Positions 24,803 through 34,037 of a stretch of 64,000 nucleotides of DNA are shown here, in pieces. The notes beneath the pieces are model-generated. The model searched no databases and was not told the origin of the DNA. It saw only the letters and a list, made by a program, of their open reading frames with translations. The DNA comes from Blastococcus sp. DSM 46786 (GTDB lineage Bacteria > Actinomycetota > Actinomycetes > Mycobacteriales > Geodermatophilaceae). The position numbers and the translations under genes were made by a program. The stretch spans positions 124,001 through 188,000 of the forward strand of contig NZ_FOAO01000004.1 of NCBI RefSeq assembly GCF_900109665.1, read 5' to 3'. Within the stretch, counting starts at the first letter, position 1; each line of letters begins with the position of its first letter.

Positions 24803-26416
24803 TCAGGAGCACTCACCGATCCAGGCGTCCCCGAACAGGAGCATGCCGTCGACCGTCGGCTTGACGCCGTGCACGTCGTCCTGCCAGGGGAAGAAGGGGG
24901 TGACCGGGGACAGCGACACCACCGGCATGGTCTCCTGGAAGAGCTCCTCGATGCGGGTGAGGACGTCCTGGCGCTCGTCCCCCTCGGTCCCCTGGAGCTC
25001 GGTGATCAGCGCGTCCATCTCCGGGTTGGCGTACCCGCTGGCGCTGGACAGGGACTCGCTGTGGAAGCTGCTGTACAGCCGCTGGAACGGGTCCTCCTCC
25101 GTGATCGACAGACCCGCCTGGGACAGGTCGTAGTCCCGGGAGACGAAGACCCGCTGGATGATGTCCGCGGTCGACTGCAGCAGCTCGGTCTCCACCGTGA
25201 AGCCGGCATTCTCCAGCATCGCCTGCAGCGCCAGCGCCTGATCCCGACCCCCCGGAGAGGCGTTACCGAGGTACCGGATGGTGCCGTCGAACCCGTCGGC
25301 CTTGGCCTCCTCGACGAGTGCGCGCGCCTGCTCGACGTCGAGGGGCGTGATCTCGACGTCCTCGGCGTGCCAGCGCGAGAGGTCGGAGAACAGCGCCTTG
25401 CTCGCGATGTCCACGCCGCCGAACACCCGCTCGTTGAGGACGCTGGGGTCGACGGCGAGGGCGAGGGCCTGCCGCACCCTGGGGTCGGCGCCCGGCCGGC
25501 CCTCGGCGTTGTTGACCATGATGATGTTGCCGAGGCTCTGCACCGTCGAGTAGCCCGAGTACCCCGCATCCCGCGCCTCCTGGACCACGCCGGGATCCCG
25601 CAGCACCGTGACGTCGGCGCCCTCGGACTCGAGCGTCTCGAACCGGGCGTCGTCGTTGCCGAGCCAGACGAACCGCAGCTGGTCGAGGTACGGGTCATCG
25701 TCCCAGTAGCCGTCCCGGGCGTTGAGCACGAGCTCTTCCTGCGGGGCGTAGCGGTCCAGCGTGAACGGTCCGGCACCGATGGGCTGGAACTCCGGCCCCG
25801 AGATGGCCGCCGGCGCGACGATCATGCCGATCCCTTGGCCGAGCAACGCCGGGAACGTGGCCCACGGCGTCGTGAGGTCGAAGACGACCGTGTTGTCGCC
25901 CTCCGCCCGGATACCGGCCAGGTGAGGGCCGATGACCGCGGCCTCGAACCCGCGGTTGGTCAGGTACCAGTTCGCGCTGTCGACGACGGCCTGGGCGTTC
26001 AGCGGGGTGCCATCGCTGAAGGTGACTCCGTCGCGCAGGGTGACCGTCCACTCGGTGAAGTCCTCGTTGGAGGTCACGTCCTCGGCCAGGTGCGGCTCGA
26101 ACTCCTGGGTCTCCGGGTTGTACCGCACCAGGACGTCGTAGACGGCCGCCAGCGCGGTACCACCCGCGAAGGCGCTTGCGATCGTCTGGGTGGGGTTGAG
26201 GCTGCGGGCCTCGGAGAAATCAGCCAGGGTCAGCGTGCCTCCCTCGACGGGATTGTCACAGTCCTCCTGCCCGCCGATGATCCCGGTGGTGGGCTCGGGC
26301 GTCTCCCCGCTCGCGGAGCCGGACGGTGCGCCTCCGCCGCCACCGCAGGCGGACAGCACAAGAGCACCGGCGCCGAAGGTGGCAACCAGACGGGCGGTCA
26401 GCGTGGTTCTTTTCAC
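24803..26416 (-). CDS. ABC transporter solute-binding lipoprotein, family 5 (peptide/nickel type)
   Basis: 537 residues. Lipoprotein signal peptide with lipobox LVLSACG (Cys at about residue 24), then a Gly/Ser-rich tether. Family 5 features are GGTLTLADFSEARSLNPTQT, FEPHLAEDV, WTVTLRDGVTFSDGTPLNAQ, PIGAGPFTLDRYAPQEELVL and DPRVRQALALAVD. It captures an oligopeptide or other ligand outside the membrane and delivers it to the permeases encoded just upstream. It is separated from oppF by 254 nt with a hairpin, so it likely has its own promoter and higher expression. Confidence 0.9.
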   Translation of the reverse strand: MKRTTLTARLVATFGAGALVLSACGGGGGAPSGSASGETPEPTTGIIGGQEDCDNPVEGGTLTLADFSEARSLNPTQTIASAFAGGTALAAVYDVLVRYNPETQEFEPHLAEDVTSNEDFTEWTVTLRDGVTFSDGTPLNAQAVVDSANWYLTNRGFEAAVIGPHLAGIRAEGDNTVVFDLTTPWATFPALLGQGIGMIVAPAAISGPEFQPIGAGPFTLDRYAPQEELVLNARDGYWDDDPYLDQLRFVWLGNDDARFETLESEGADVTVLRDPGVVQEARDAGYSGYSTVQSLGNIIMVNNAEGRPGADPRVRQALALAVDPSVLNERVFGGVDIASKALFSDLSRWHAEDVEITPLDVEQARALVEEAKADGFDGTIRYLGNASPGGRDQALALQAMLENAGFTVETELLQSTADIIQRVFVSRDYDLSQAGLSITEEDPFQRLYSSFHSESLSSASGYANPEMDALITELQGTEGDERQDVLTRIEELFQETMPVVSLSPVTPFFPWQDDVHGVKPTVDGMLLFGDAWIGECS

Positions 26417-26603
26417 GTTGGTCCTCCATGAACACGGTCACGCGCCACCGATCGGATGCCCGGGTGGCTGGTTGCAGCAGCGAAGCAATGCGGAGCGCAC
26501 GACCCGGAGTCGGTCTCGGTGAGTGGAATCACAGAAGAGCATCGGGCGGCGGATGCCGAGGAGACCGCCGCCAGGTGCTCCCGCTCGGGACGCTCCACGC
26601 ACA

Positions 26604-26636
26604 GCGGTGCCCCGGCCGGGTCGGCCGGGGCACCGC
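26604..26636 (-). terminator. Hairpin between oppF-like and solute-binding protein genes
   Basis: Perfect 14-bp inverted repeat GCGGTGCCCCGGCC/GGCCGGGGCACCGC, 5-nt loop, 34 nt past the stop of the ATPase gene in the minus direction. Confidence 0.75.
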
Positions 26637-26670
26637 GAGCGAGGAGGGAGGAGCTGCGACCTGCGGCGGA

Positions 26671-27678
26671 TCAGGCCGCCGGGGAGGCGCCGGGGCCGGA
26701 GTTGTGGCAGGCGAGGTAGTGCCCTTCGCCGACCTCGCGCAGCTGTGGCTCGACCGCCGCGCACTCCTCGGTGACCAGCGGGCAGCGGGTGCGGAACCGG
26801 CAGCCGCTGGGCGGGTTCAGCGGCGAGGGCAGCTCGCCGCCGGCCCGCTGCTGCTCCCCGCCGGTCGCAGCCTCCGAGGCGGTGACCTCCGGCACCGACT
26901 CCAGGAGCAGCCTCGTGTAGGGGTGCATCGCGTGCTCGGCCAGGCTGGCGGCGGGCAGCACCTCGCACACCTTGCCCAGGTACATGATCATGATGCGGTC
27001 GCTGATGTTCTTGACGACGGCGAGGTCGTGCGCGATGAACACCATGCTCAGGCCGTAGCGCTTCTTGGTGTCCTCGAGCAGGTTGAGGATCTGGGCCTGC
27101 ACCGAGACGTCGAGGCTCGACACCGGCTCGTCGCAGATCAGCACCTGCGGATCGAGCATCAGCGCCCGGGCGATGCAGAGTCGCTGGCACTGCCCGCCGG
27201 AGAGCTCGTGCGGCCGGCGCTCCCACACCACCGCCGGATCCAGACCCACCGCGCGCAGCACGGCCTCGATCTGCTCCCGGGTGGCCTCCTTGCCCCAGAT
27301 CCTGGGCCCCTCGGCCACGAGGTCCTTGACCTTGCGGCGGGGGTTGAGCGAGGAGACCGGGTCCTGGAAGATCATCTGCATCCGTGCACGACGCTCCCGG
27401 ACCGTCTGCGCCGTGAGGCCGGTCAGCTCGTCGTCCCCGAGACGCACCGACCCGGAGGTCGGCGGCGGCAACTGCATCAGGGCGCGGCCGGCACTGGACT
27501 TGCCGCAGCCGGATTCGCCCAGGATCCCCAGCGTCTCACCGTCGAGCACGTCGAAGCTGATGCCGGAGACCGCATGCACCGTGTGCCCGCCCTTGGCCGG
27601 GAACTGCACGACGAGTTCTTCGACCGCGAGAACCTGCTCGGCCTCCGGTCGCAGGTGCGCGACTCCGCTCCCGGCCAT
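26671..27678 (-). CDS. Oligopeptide/dipeptide ABC transporter ATPase (OppF/DppF type)
   Basis: 335-residue ATP-binding subunit. Walker A GESGCGKSSAG, Q-loop IFQDPVSSLNPR, signature ELSGGQCQRLCIARAL, Walker B VLICDEPVSSLD and switch His in VFIAHDLAVVKN. The C-terminal extension PSGCRFRTRCPLVTEEC is the oligopeptide-transporter domain, whose Cys residues may bind an iron-sulfur cluster. The ATG at 27678 overlaps the stop of the partner ATPase (ATGA). With OppD it forms the motor of the importer. Confidence 0.92.
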   Translation of the reverse strand: MAGSGVAHLRPEAEQVLAVEELVVQFPAKGGHTVHAVSGISFDVLDGETLGILGESGCGKSSAGRALMQLPPPTSGSVRLGDDELTGLTAQTVRERRARMQMIFQDPVSSLNPRRKVKDLVAEGPRIWGKEATREQIEAVLRAVGLDPAVVWERRPHELSGGQCQRLCIARALMLDPQVLICDEPVSSLDVSVQAQILNLLEDTKKRYGLSMVFIAHDLAVVKNISDRIMIMYLGKVCEVLPAASLAEHAMHPYTRLLLESVPEVTASEAATGGEQQRAGGELPSPLNPPSGCRFRTRCPLVTEECAAVEPQLREVGEGHYLACHNSGPGASPAA

Positions 27679-28727
27679 CACTGCCCTCCTGCGTTGACGG
27701 GGTGGTAACAGGCGAAAGAGTGTCCGGGGGTGACCACGCCGTTCGCCATGGCGGGGTCCAGCGACGGCGGCGCCTCGGTGCAGTCGGGCTGTGCGTAGCG
27801 ACACCGAGGAGCGAAGCGGCAGCCGACCGGTGGAGCCACCATGTTCGGTGGCGCCCCGTCGATCGCCGCCAGACGCACGTGCGGTGGCTGATGCAGCCGC
27901 GGGATGGCTTCGAGCAGCGCCTCGGTGTAGGGGTGGTGCGGCGCATCGAACAACGCCGCCGCGTCCGCCGTCTCCACCACCCGGCCGGCGTACATCACCG
28001 CCACCCTGTCGGCCCGGCCGGCGACGACCCCGAGGTTGTGGCTGATCAGCATGATCGCCATGCCCAGTTCGTCCTGCAGCCGCGCGAGCAGATCCAGGAT
28101 CTGCCTCTGCACGGTGACGTCGAGTGCCGTGGTCGGCTCGTCGGCGATCAGCAGCGCCGGCTCGTTGGCCAGCGCCATCGCGATCACCACCCGCTGCCGC
28201 ATGCCACCGGAGAGCTCATGAGGATACTGGTCGAGCCGGCGCCGCGGCTCGGGGATGCCGACGAGGGCCAGCAGCTCCGCGGCGCGCGCCTTCGCCTGCG
28301 GCCGGTTCATCCCGCGGCGCTTGCGCAGGCTCTCGGTCAGGTGCACGCCGACCTTCTTGACCGGGTTGAGCGCGGTCATCGGGTCCTGGAACACCATGCC
28401 GACGTCACCGCCCCAGAGTTCGCGCAGCTCGGACGCGCTCAGCGCGTGCACGTCCTTGCCGGCGATCAGCACCCGTCCCGTCACCGTCATGGTGGGGCCG
28501 GTGGTGTACAGCCCCATGATCGTGCGGCCGAGCACCGACTTCCCGGAGCCGGACTCGCCGACGACCCCCAGGGTCTCGCCGCGACCGAGGGTGAAGGAGA
28601 TGCCGTCGACGGCCTGCACGTCGCCGTGCGGCGTGTGGATCTGCGTCCGGAGGTCGTCCACGACGAGCACCGGCGTTTCCCGTGCGGCGCCGGACCTCTC
28701 CTGGAGCGCAGCGGAACTGGAGCTCAT
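27678..28727 (-). CDS. Oligopeptide/dipeptide ABC transporter ATPase (OppD/DppD type)
   Basis: 349 residues. Walker [13 protein letters not shown]-loop [14 protein letters not shown], signature [16 protein letters not shown], Walker [13 protein letters not shown] and switch His in [10 protein letters not shown]. The C-terminal oligopeptide domain has [17 protein letters not shown]. The ATG lies 8 nt past the stop of the upstream permease; longer upstream readings are frame shadows. Heterodimeric partner of the OppF-type ATPase. Confidence 0.92.
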   Translation of the reverse strand: MSSSSAALQERSGAARETPVLVVDDLRTQIHTPHGDVQAVDGISFTLGRGETLGVVGESGSGKSVLGRTIMGLYTTGPTMTVTGRVLIAGKDVHALSASELRELWGGDVGMVFQDPMTALNPVKKVGVHLTESLRKRRGMNRPQAKARAAELLALVGIPEPRRRLDQYPHELSGGMRQRVVIAMALANEPALLIADEPTTALDVTVQRQILDLLARLQDELGMAIMLISHNLGVVAGRADRVAVMYAGRVVETADAAALFDAPHHPYTEALLEAIPRLHQPPHVRLAAIDGAPPNMVAPPVGCRFAPRCRYAQPDCTEAPPSLDPAMANGVVTPGHSFACYHPVNAGGQ

Positions 28728-28735
28728 GGCACTCC

Positions 28736-29830
28736 CTAGAGCTTCGCCTGGCGCGGGTCGAAGCGCTTGCGCGCCTTCTCCCCCAGCAGGTTCAACGAGA
28801 AGACGGTCAGGAACAACACGACGCCCGGCACGAGGACGATGTGCGGATGCTCCTCGAAGGCGTTGCCCTCGCCCTCGGCGATCATGTTGCCCCAGGACGG
28901 ATCCGGAGGCTGGATACCCAGGCCCAGGAAGCTCAGCGACGCCTCGGCGACGATCAGCACCGAGATCATGACCATCGCGTAGGAGAGCAGCGGGAGCATC
29001 ACGTTGGGCAGCAGCTCGCGGGTCATGATCCGCAGCCGGCTCGCCCCCATCGCCCGGGCCGCGAGGACGAACTCGCGTTGCACGAACGTCAGCGTGCTCG
29101 CCCGCGCCATGCGGACGATGCTTGGCAGGGCCAGCAACGACAGCGCGAACGCCAGGTTGCGCAGGCTCGGCTCCAGAACGGTGGCCAGCGCGATCAGCAG
29201 GATCAGCGGTGGCACCGCGAGCAGCGAGTTGGTGAAGATGCCGATCACTGCATCGGTGGTCTTGCGGAAGAAGCCCGAGACGATCCCCAGCGCCGCGCCG
29301 ATCACCAGCCCCATCGCGACGGCCCCCAGCGCCACGACCAGGGAGGCGCGAGCCCCGTAGAGGACCCGGGCGAGCAGGTCGAGGCCGAAGTTGTTGGTGC
29401 CGAGGGGGTACTCCGACAACAGATCCGGCCGCGCGAAGACCGGCGCACTCAGGGTGCTCGCGATGTCCTCGTGCTCTCCCAGCGGCAGCACCGGTGCGAG
29501 CAGCGCGGCCAGGACCAGGAGCACCAGCCAGATGGCGGAGAGCCAGGAGGTGAGGTCGAAACCGGCACCGAAGCGGTGCCGGAGCAACCGGCCGGCCCCG
29601 ACGTGCGTGAGAGCCAGACCGGCGACCACGACGGCCAGCTGCAGCCAGCCGTTGGCACCTCTCAGCCCGGCCACGCCGATCGCGACCGTCACGATGCCGA
29701 GCGCGGTGAGAACAACGCCTGCCCACAACGACCGGGAGCGGCGGGGGTCCTGCATCGGCGCCGGGGCGACAGCCGCATCCACCGCCTGGCCGTAGGCGGG
29801 AGGAGTGGACACCTGGGTCATCTCAGACAT
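28736..29830 (-). CDS. Oligopeptide/dipeptide ABC transporter permease (OppC/DppC type)
   Basis: 364 residues. It carries an extra N-terminal pair of hydrophobic helices (about 35-75), then the typical OppC N-terminal helix and periplasmic segment (YPLGTNNFGLDLLARVLYGARASL). The permease core has the coupling EAA motif RAMGASRLRIMTRELLPNVMLPL and ends with SLNLLGEKARKRFDP. The two added helices (VVLTALGIVTVAIGVAGL, AVVVAGLALTHVGAG) are not usual in OppC and make it about 60 residues longer. It overlaps the OppB stop by 8 nt. Confidence 0.9.
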   Translation of the reverse strand: MSEMTQVSTPPAYGQAVDAAVAPAPMQDPRRSRSLWAGVVLTALGIVTVAIGVAGLRGANGWLQLAVVVAGLALTHVGAGRLLRHRFGAGFDLTSWLSAIWLVLLVLAALLAPVLPLGEHEDIASTLSAPVFARPDLLSEYPLGTNNFGLDLLARVLYGARASLVVALGAVAMGLVIGAALGIVSGFFRKTTDAVIGIFTNSLLAVPPLILLIALATVLEPSLRNLAFALSLLALPSIVRMARASTLTFVQREFVLAARAMGASRLRIMTRELLPNVMLPLLSYAMVMISVLIVAEASLSFLGLGIQPPDPSWGNMIAEGEGNAFEEHPHIVLVPGVVLFLTVFSLNLLGEKARKRFDPRQAKL

Positions 29831-30776
29831 GGGCCCGCCTGATCCGTGGGTCGAGAACGCCGTAGGAGAGGTCGATCAGCAGATTGGTGAGCACGTAGAT
29901 CACCGCGATCACCAGGACCGCTCCCTGGACCATGGTGAAGTCGCCGGTGTTGGCGGCACCGATGACGAGCGACCCCATGCCCGGGAGGGCGAACAGGTAC
30001 TCGACGATGACGGTGCTACCGATCAGCCGCCCCAGGCTGATCCCCAGCAGCGTGATCATGGAGAAGGACGACGGGCGCAGGGCATCGCTGAACATGATGT
30101 GCCGCGCCGACATGCCCTTGGCCTTGGCGGCGAGGATGAAGTCCTCCTGCAGCGTGGTGATCAGGTCGTTGCGGAGGATGCGGGTGAACAGCGCCGTCTC
30201 CGCCAGCGCGATCACCAGTGCCGGCAGGAAGGCGTGGTACAGGTTGTCCCCGATGCTCTCGCTGAGCCGCACCCACTGCGCCCGCGGGAACCAGCCCAGC
30301 TGGTTGGCGAACACCATGATGATCAGCAGGCCGGCCAGGAAGCTGGGCACCGAGAGCACGCCGAACGCACCGGCGCTGATCACCCGGTCGACCCGTCCAC
30401 CGGCGCGGTAGGCCGACCACATCGCCAGCGGGATCGAGAAGAGCAGCGCCATCCCCATACCGAGCACGGCGAGCTCTACGCTCACCGGCAGGGCTGCGGC
30501 GACCCTGTCCAGCACGTCCGTGACCGGCGGCACGACCGTCTCGCCGAGGTCACCGGTGACCGCCGAGCCGAGCCAGTCGAGGTAGCGCACCGGCAGCGGG
30601 TCGTTCAGCCCCAGCTCCTCCCGGACCGCTTCGTACTCCGCCGGCTCGCGCCCCTCCCCGAGGATCACCACTGCCGGATCGTTGGGCAGCAGCGACACGA
30701 GCATGAACGTGCCGAAGCTGACGATCAGCAGCACCGCCGCGAGCTCGCCCACTCGCTTCAGCAGGGTGCGGCCCAT
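29823..30776 (-). CDS. Oligopeptide/dipeptide ABC transporter permease (OppB/DppB type)
   Basis: 317 residues with six membrane segments. N-terminal LLKRVGELAAVLLIVSFGTFMLVSLLPNDP is the OppB signature. The EAA coupling loop is AKAKGMSARHIMFSDALRPSSFSM, and it ends with YGVLDPRIRR. The ATG at 30776 follows GAGGAGG by 5 nt; a longer frame to 31448 is not protein-like. First gene of the importer operon. The substrate class (peptide, nickel, or another small molecule) cannot be settled from sequence. Confidence 0.92.
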   Translation of the reverse strand: MGRTLLKRVGELAAVLLIVSFGTFMLVSLLPNDPAVVILGEGREPAEYEAVREELGLNDPLPVRYLDWLGSAVTGDLGETVVPPVTDVLDRVAAALPVSVELAVLGMGMALLFSIPLAMWSAYRAGGRVDRVISAGAFGVLSVPSFLAGLLIIMVFANQLGWFPRAQWVRLSESIGDNLYHAFLPALVIALAETALFTRILRNDLITTLQEDFILAAKAKGMSARHIMFSDALRPSSFSMITLLGISLGRLIGSTVIVEYLFALPGMGSLVIGAANTGDFTMVQGAVLVIAVIYVLTNLLIDLSYGVLDPRIRRAHV

Positions 30777-31113
30777 CGCGCCTCCTCTCTTCCACCTCGC
30801 CGGGTGCGGACGGGGAACCGCGACGGTCCCCGGGCACGTACGACGTCCCGATTGCTCCGACACGAGCCTCCACCGAGCCCGCAGACGAGCACCAGGCTCT
30901 GCGCCCGGGGGCAAAGAAAAGCACCTCCGCGACCGTCGGCGTGATCCATCCCACTGATCGGTACGACGCCTGCCATGTGCGGTGGGTGCGCCGATCGAGA
31001 TCGGCGTCGGCGTGAGCCCGGGCCGTGGCGGGCGTTCCGCTGAGCGAGAAGCCGGCGCCCGCTCCCCGGGGCACTGCCTAGCCTTCGACGGGCCATCGAC
31101 GACGAGGACGGGC
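30777..31113. other. Divergent intergenic region between ABC importer and SDR genes
   Basis: 337 bases with no gene. It should carry the importer promoter and that of the SDR gene. The only structure I can point to is TCCCACTGATCGGTA at 30949-30963, a degenerate relative (8 of 10 half-site bases) of the palindrome found at 18139, 38299, 41596 and 41762. Confidence 0.45.
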
Positions 31114-31881
31114 ATGAGCACTGGACTGGACTTCTCGGGACGGACGGTGCTGGTCACCGGCGGCACGAAGGGAATCGGCCGCGAGATCGCCGAGACCTTC
31201 CTGGCGGCAGGCGCCGACGTGGTGGTGTGCGGGCGTACCGAGCCCGAACGACCACCACAGGGCGGGGGGCACGAGGCCGTCTTCGTCCCCACCGACGTCC
31301 GCGAGGCAGCCCAGGCCACCGCGCTCGTGCGGACCACCGTCGAGCGGTTCGGCCGCATCGACGTCCTGGTCAACAACGCCGGCGGCTCGCCCGACGCGGA
31401 CGCCGCGACCGTCTCCCCCAGGTTCGTCGAGAAGATCGTCGCGCTCAACCTGCTCGCGCCCTTCTACGTCGCACAGGCGGCCAACGCGATCATGCAGGAG
31501 CAGGAGTCCGGTGGCGCGATCGTCAACATCGGTAGCGTCTCGGCGCACGATCCCCAGCCCGGGACGGCGGCCTACACCGCAGCGAAGGCCGGGCTGCTCG
31601 CGCTCACCCGGGCGCTCGCCCTGGAATGGGCGCCGAAGGTCCGCGTCAACCACATCACCACCGGCCTGATCCGCACCGAGGCCGCGGCGTCGGTCTACGG
31701 CGAGGACGGCGGCGCCGCGGTGGCCGCGGTGATCCCGATGCAGCGCATGGCCGTGCCGGCCGACATCGCGCGGAGCTGCCTGTACCTCGCCAGTGATCTG
31801 GCCGGCTACGTGACCGGGTCGGATCTCGCCGTGCACGGTGGCGGCGAGCTGCCGGCCCGGTACCTCGCCACGCGCTCCTGA
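31114..31881 (+). CDS. Short-chain dehydrogenase/reductase
   Basis: 255 residues, classical SDR. Cofactor motif TGGTKGIGREIA, NNAG at about residue 87, catalytic Ser-Tyr-Lys in GSVSAHDPQPGTAAYTAAKAG and GGGELPARYL at the C-terminus. Arg at the end of beta-2 (VCGRTEPERP) suggests NADP preference. ATG at 31114 behind GAGGA. It stands alone on the plus strand and is followed by a strong hairpin shared with the MaoC gene. The Ser/Tyr/Lys triad is intact; the substrate is unknown, but acyl-CoA catabolic neighbours make a hydroxyacyl-CoA or hydroxysteroid plausible. Confidence 0.85.
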   Translation: MSTGLDFSGRTVLVTGGTKGIGREIAETFLAAGADVVVCGRTEPERPPQGGGHEAVFVPTDVREAAQATALVRTTVERFGRIDVLVNNAGGSPDADAATVSPRFVEKIVALNLLAPFYVAQAANAIMQEQESGGAIVNIGSVSAHDPQPGTAAYTAAKAGLLALTRALALEWAPKVRVNHITTGLIRTEAAASVYGEDGGAAVAAVIPMQRMAVPADIARSCLYLASDLAGYVTGSDLAVHGGGELPARYLATRS

Positions 31882-31896
31882 CCGGGACCGCCCGGC

Positions 31897-31929
31897 CGCC
31901 GTCCCGGCCGTCAGGCGGCCGGGACGGCG
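31897..31929. terminator. Bidirectional terminator between SDR and MaoC genes
   Basis: Perfect 14-bp inverted repeat CGCCGTCCCGGCCG/CGGCCGGGACGGCG with a 5-nt loop between two converging genes. Confidence 0.85.
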
Positions 31930-31938
31930 ACCGGGTGA

Positions 31939-32751
31939 TCAGCCGAACCGGATGCGGCCGCCGGAGATCACCGGGCGCTCGCCGTCGGCGACCTCGAACG
32001 ACGCGGTCCGACCGTCCGGCCAGGCGGTCACCCCCAGGCGGTCCCCGGGGAACACCGGTGCGCTGAAGCGGCCGTCCAGCTCGGCGAGCTCGGCCGGGTG
32101 TGCACCCACCGAGCGGGCCAGCTCCAGCGTGGTCGCCGCCAACGTGCACAGCCCGTGCAGGAAGGGCCGCGGCTGCCCTGCGGCCTGCGCGGCGGCCGGA
32201 TCGATGTGCATGTGGTGCCGATCACCGAGCAACCGGTAGAGGGCGGCCTGGTTCTGCGCGGTGCGCACCTCGGCTCGGAGGCCCGGTTGCGCCTCGGGCC
32301 GCTTCGGGCTGGACGGACCCCGCTCACCGCCGAAACCGCCGCAGCCGGGAGCGAACAGCGACCAGGTCGCGACGAAGGCGTCGCTCTCCACGACGACCTC
32401 GAACACGGCGGCCGATCCCTTGTCCCACACCTCGCCGACCCGGGCGGCCAGCTCCAGCCGACCCGCACGGGGCAGTGGCGCCAGCGACTGCAGCCGCTGG
32501 CTGCCGTGCACCGCGGTGCGGACGTCGAAGGCCCCCTGGCTGCCGAGGGCGTCCGGTGCCCACTGGGCCAGGGTCAGCGCGAAGGTCGGCAGCACGCGCA
32601 GCCGCTCCTCGAACACCAGGTCCAGCTCGTCGGGGGCCGCCCCCACGGCGAGGGCGTAGAGGATCGCGTCCCGCTCGTCGTAGGACACCGTGCGGGTGCC
32701 GAGGTCCGCTCCCCGCCACTCCCCTGCCGTGCGCGCGCATGTCCCCGTCAC
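31939..32751 (-). CDS. Double-hotdog MaoC-type enoyl-CoA hydratase
   Basis: 270 residues with two hotdog halves. The N-terminal half starts TRTVSYDERDAILYALAVGA and LRVLPTFALTLAQWAPDALG. The C-terminal half carries the hydratase-2 motif with Asp/His in HMHIDPAAAQAAGQPRPFLHGL and ends GGRIRFG. This is the (R)-specific enoyl-CoA hydratase-2 type seen in steroid side-chain beta-oxidation. It is paralogous to 57354-58226. GTG at 32751 follows GGGAGGGG. Last of a five-gene operon with an oxidoreductase, acyl-CoA ligase and two acyl-CoA dehydrogenases. Confidence 0.85.
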   Translation of the reverse strand: MTGTCARTAGEWRGADLGTRTVSYDERDAILYALAVGAAPDELDLVFEERLRVLPTFALTLAQWAPDALGSQGAFDVRTAVHGSQRLQSLAPLPRAGRLELAARVGEVWDKGSAAVFEVVVESDAFVATWSLFAPGCGGFGGERGPSSPKRPEAQPGLRAEVRTAQNQAALYRLLGDRHHMHIDPAAAQAAGQPRPFLHGLCTLAATTLELARSVGAHPAELAELDGRFSAPVFPGDRLGVTAWPDGRTASFEVADGERPVISGGRIRFG

Positions 32752-32821
32752 TGGGCCCCTCCCGGGATCGGATCGCTGTCGAGCGCCCCTGTGGACGTCG
32801 CAGGCGGAGTTCCGGCCGCGC

Positions 32822-33934
32822 TCACCGCGAGACCGTGCCGGCGGCGAGCACGGTGCCGAGCCGGGCCAGGACGGCGCTCGGCCCGCCGAGCGTGCCGGCC
32901 AGCTGCTTGCCCCACAGGAAGTGCCGGTGCACCGGGTAATCGGTGTCCACCCCGATCCCGCCGTGCACGTGCTGGACCCGGTGCACCACGTCGAGCCCAC
33001 CCTCGCCGGCCCACCAGGCCGCCACGAGCGCGGCGGCCCCGGCGTCGGGCACACCGTCCTCGAGGTCGGCGACGGCCTGCCAGAGGGTGACCCGGAGCGC
33101 GTCGATGTCGATGTAGCAGTCGGCGAGCTGGTGCTGCACGGCCTGGAAGGTGCCCAGCGGGCGGCCGAACTGCTCGCGCTCGCGGACGTAGGCCGCCGCG
33201 TAGGCCAGCGCGCCCTGGGCGACTCCGAGCTGCAGTGCAGCCAGCGCGACCGAGGCCCGCTCCAGCACCGCATCGAGGACGCCGGTGCCGGGCGTGCCCA
33301 GCGCCTCGCCGACCACGCCGTCGAGGTGCAGGTGACCGCTCCGGTCATGGGTCGTCGTCTCCGCCGCCTGCCACTGCACACCATCGGCGTCGGGCGCCAC
33401 AAAGAACAGCCCCGGCCCCTGCTCGGTACCGGCCGCGACCAGCACCGCGGTGGCGCCGAACGGCGAAGGAACGACGGCCTTCGTGCCGGTCAGCCGCCAG
33501 CGCTCGCCGTCGGGTTCGGCGGTGCACCCGGGCCGCGCCGGCTCGGTACCGGCGAACTCCTCCAGCGCCAGCGTCAACCGCAGGGAGCCCTCGACCGCGC
33601 CCGGCAGGATCGCGCCCCGCTGCTCGGGGCTGCCGTGCGCGGCGACGGCGAGCGCGCCGACGACGGCCGGCCACAGCGGTACCGGGGCGACCACCCGGCC
33701 CTGCTCCTCGAGCAGGACGCAGAGCCCGCCGAGCCCGAGGCCGGCGCCACCGTCGGTGTCGGGCACGGCGACGCCCACGAGCCCGGCCTTGGCCAGCTCC
33801 GCCCAGAGCTGCTCGTCGATCCGGTCCTCCCCGGCCTCGACGACGCGAGCGCGCTCCGGAGTGGCCCGATCGGCGAAGATCTCGCGCGCCAGATCGCGGA
33901 CCGCCTGCAGCTCCTCGCCCAGGATGAAGTCCAT
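32822..33934 (-). CDS. Acyl-CoA dehydrogenase, small/beta-type subunit
   Basis: 370 residues with the acyl-CoA dehydrogenase fold in reduced form: ELWAELAKAGLVGVAVPDTDGGAGL-like N-terminal domain, LALEEFAGTEPA instead of the usual FAD/substrate loop, REQFGRPLGTFQAVQHQLAD and VQHVHGGIGVDTDYPVHRHF. The YTEPGAGTD motif of active subunits is missing. This is how the partner subunit of actinobacterial alpha2-beta2 steroid acyl-CoA dehydrogenases (for example FadE28-FadE29) looks. It lies directly downstream of the larger dehydrogenase gene, its presumed partner. Confidence 0.88.
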   Translation of the reverse strand: MDFILGEELQAVRDLAREIFADRATPERARVVEAGEDRIDEQLWAELAKAGLVGVAVPDTDGGAGLGLGGLCVLLEEQGRVVAPVPLWPAVVGALAVAAHGSPEQRGAILPGAVEGSLRLTLALEEFAGTEPARPGCTAEPDGERWRLTGTKAVVPSPFGATAVLVAAGTEQGPGLFFVAPDADGVQWQAAETTTHDRSGHLHLDGVVGEALGTPGTGVLDAVLERASVALAALQLGVAQGALAYAAAYVREREQFGRPLGTFQAVQHQLADCYIDIDALRVTLWQAVADLEDGVPDAGAAALVAAWWAGEGGLDVVHRVQHVHGGIGVDTDYPVHRHFLWGKQLAGTLGGPSAVLARLGTVLAAGTVSR

Positions 33935-34037
33935 CAGTGTCCCTCCGTCGTCGTCGGCTCACGCGCCGGCAGGGTCGGTGCCGAGCCGGCGCGCGCGCAC
34001 CGCCACGTCCCCGGCCCGGCCGGCGTCCGTACGCTGC

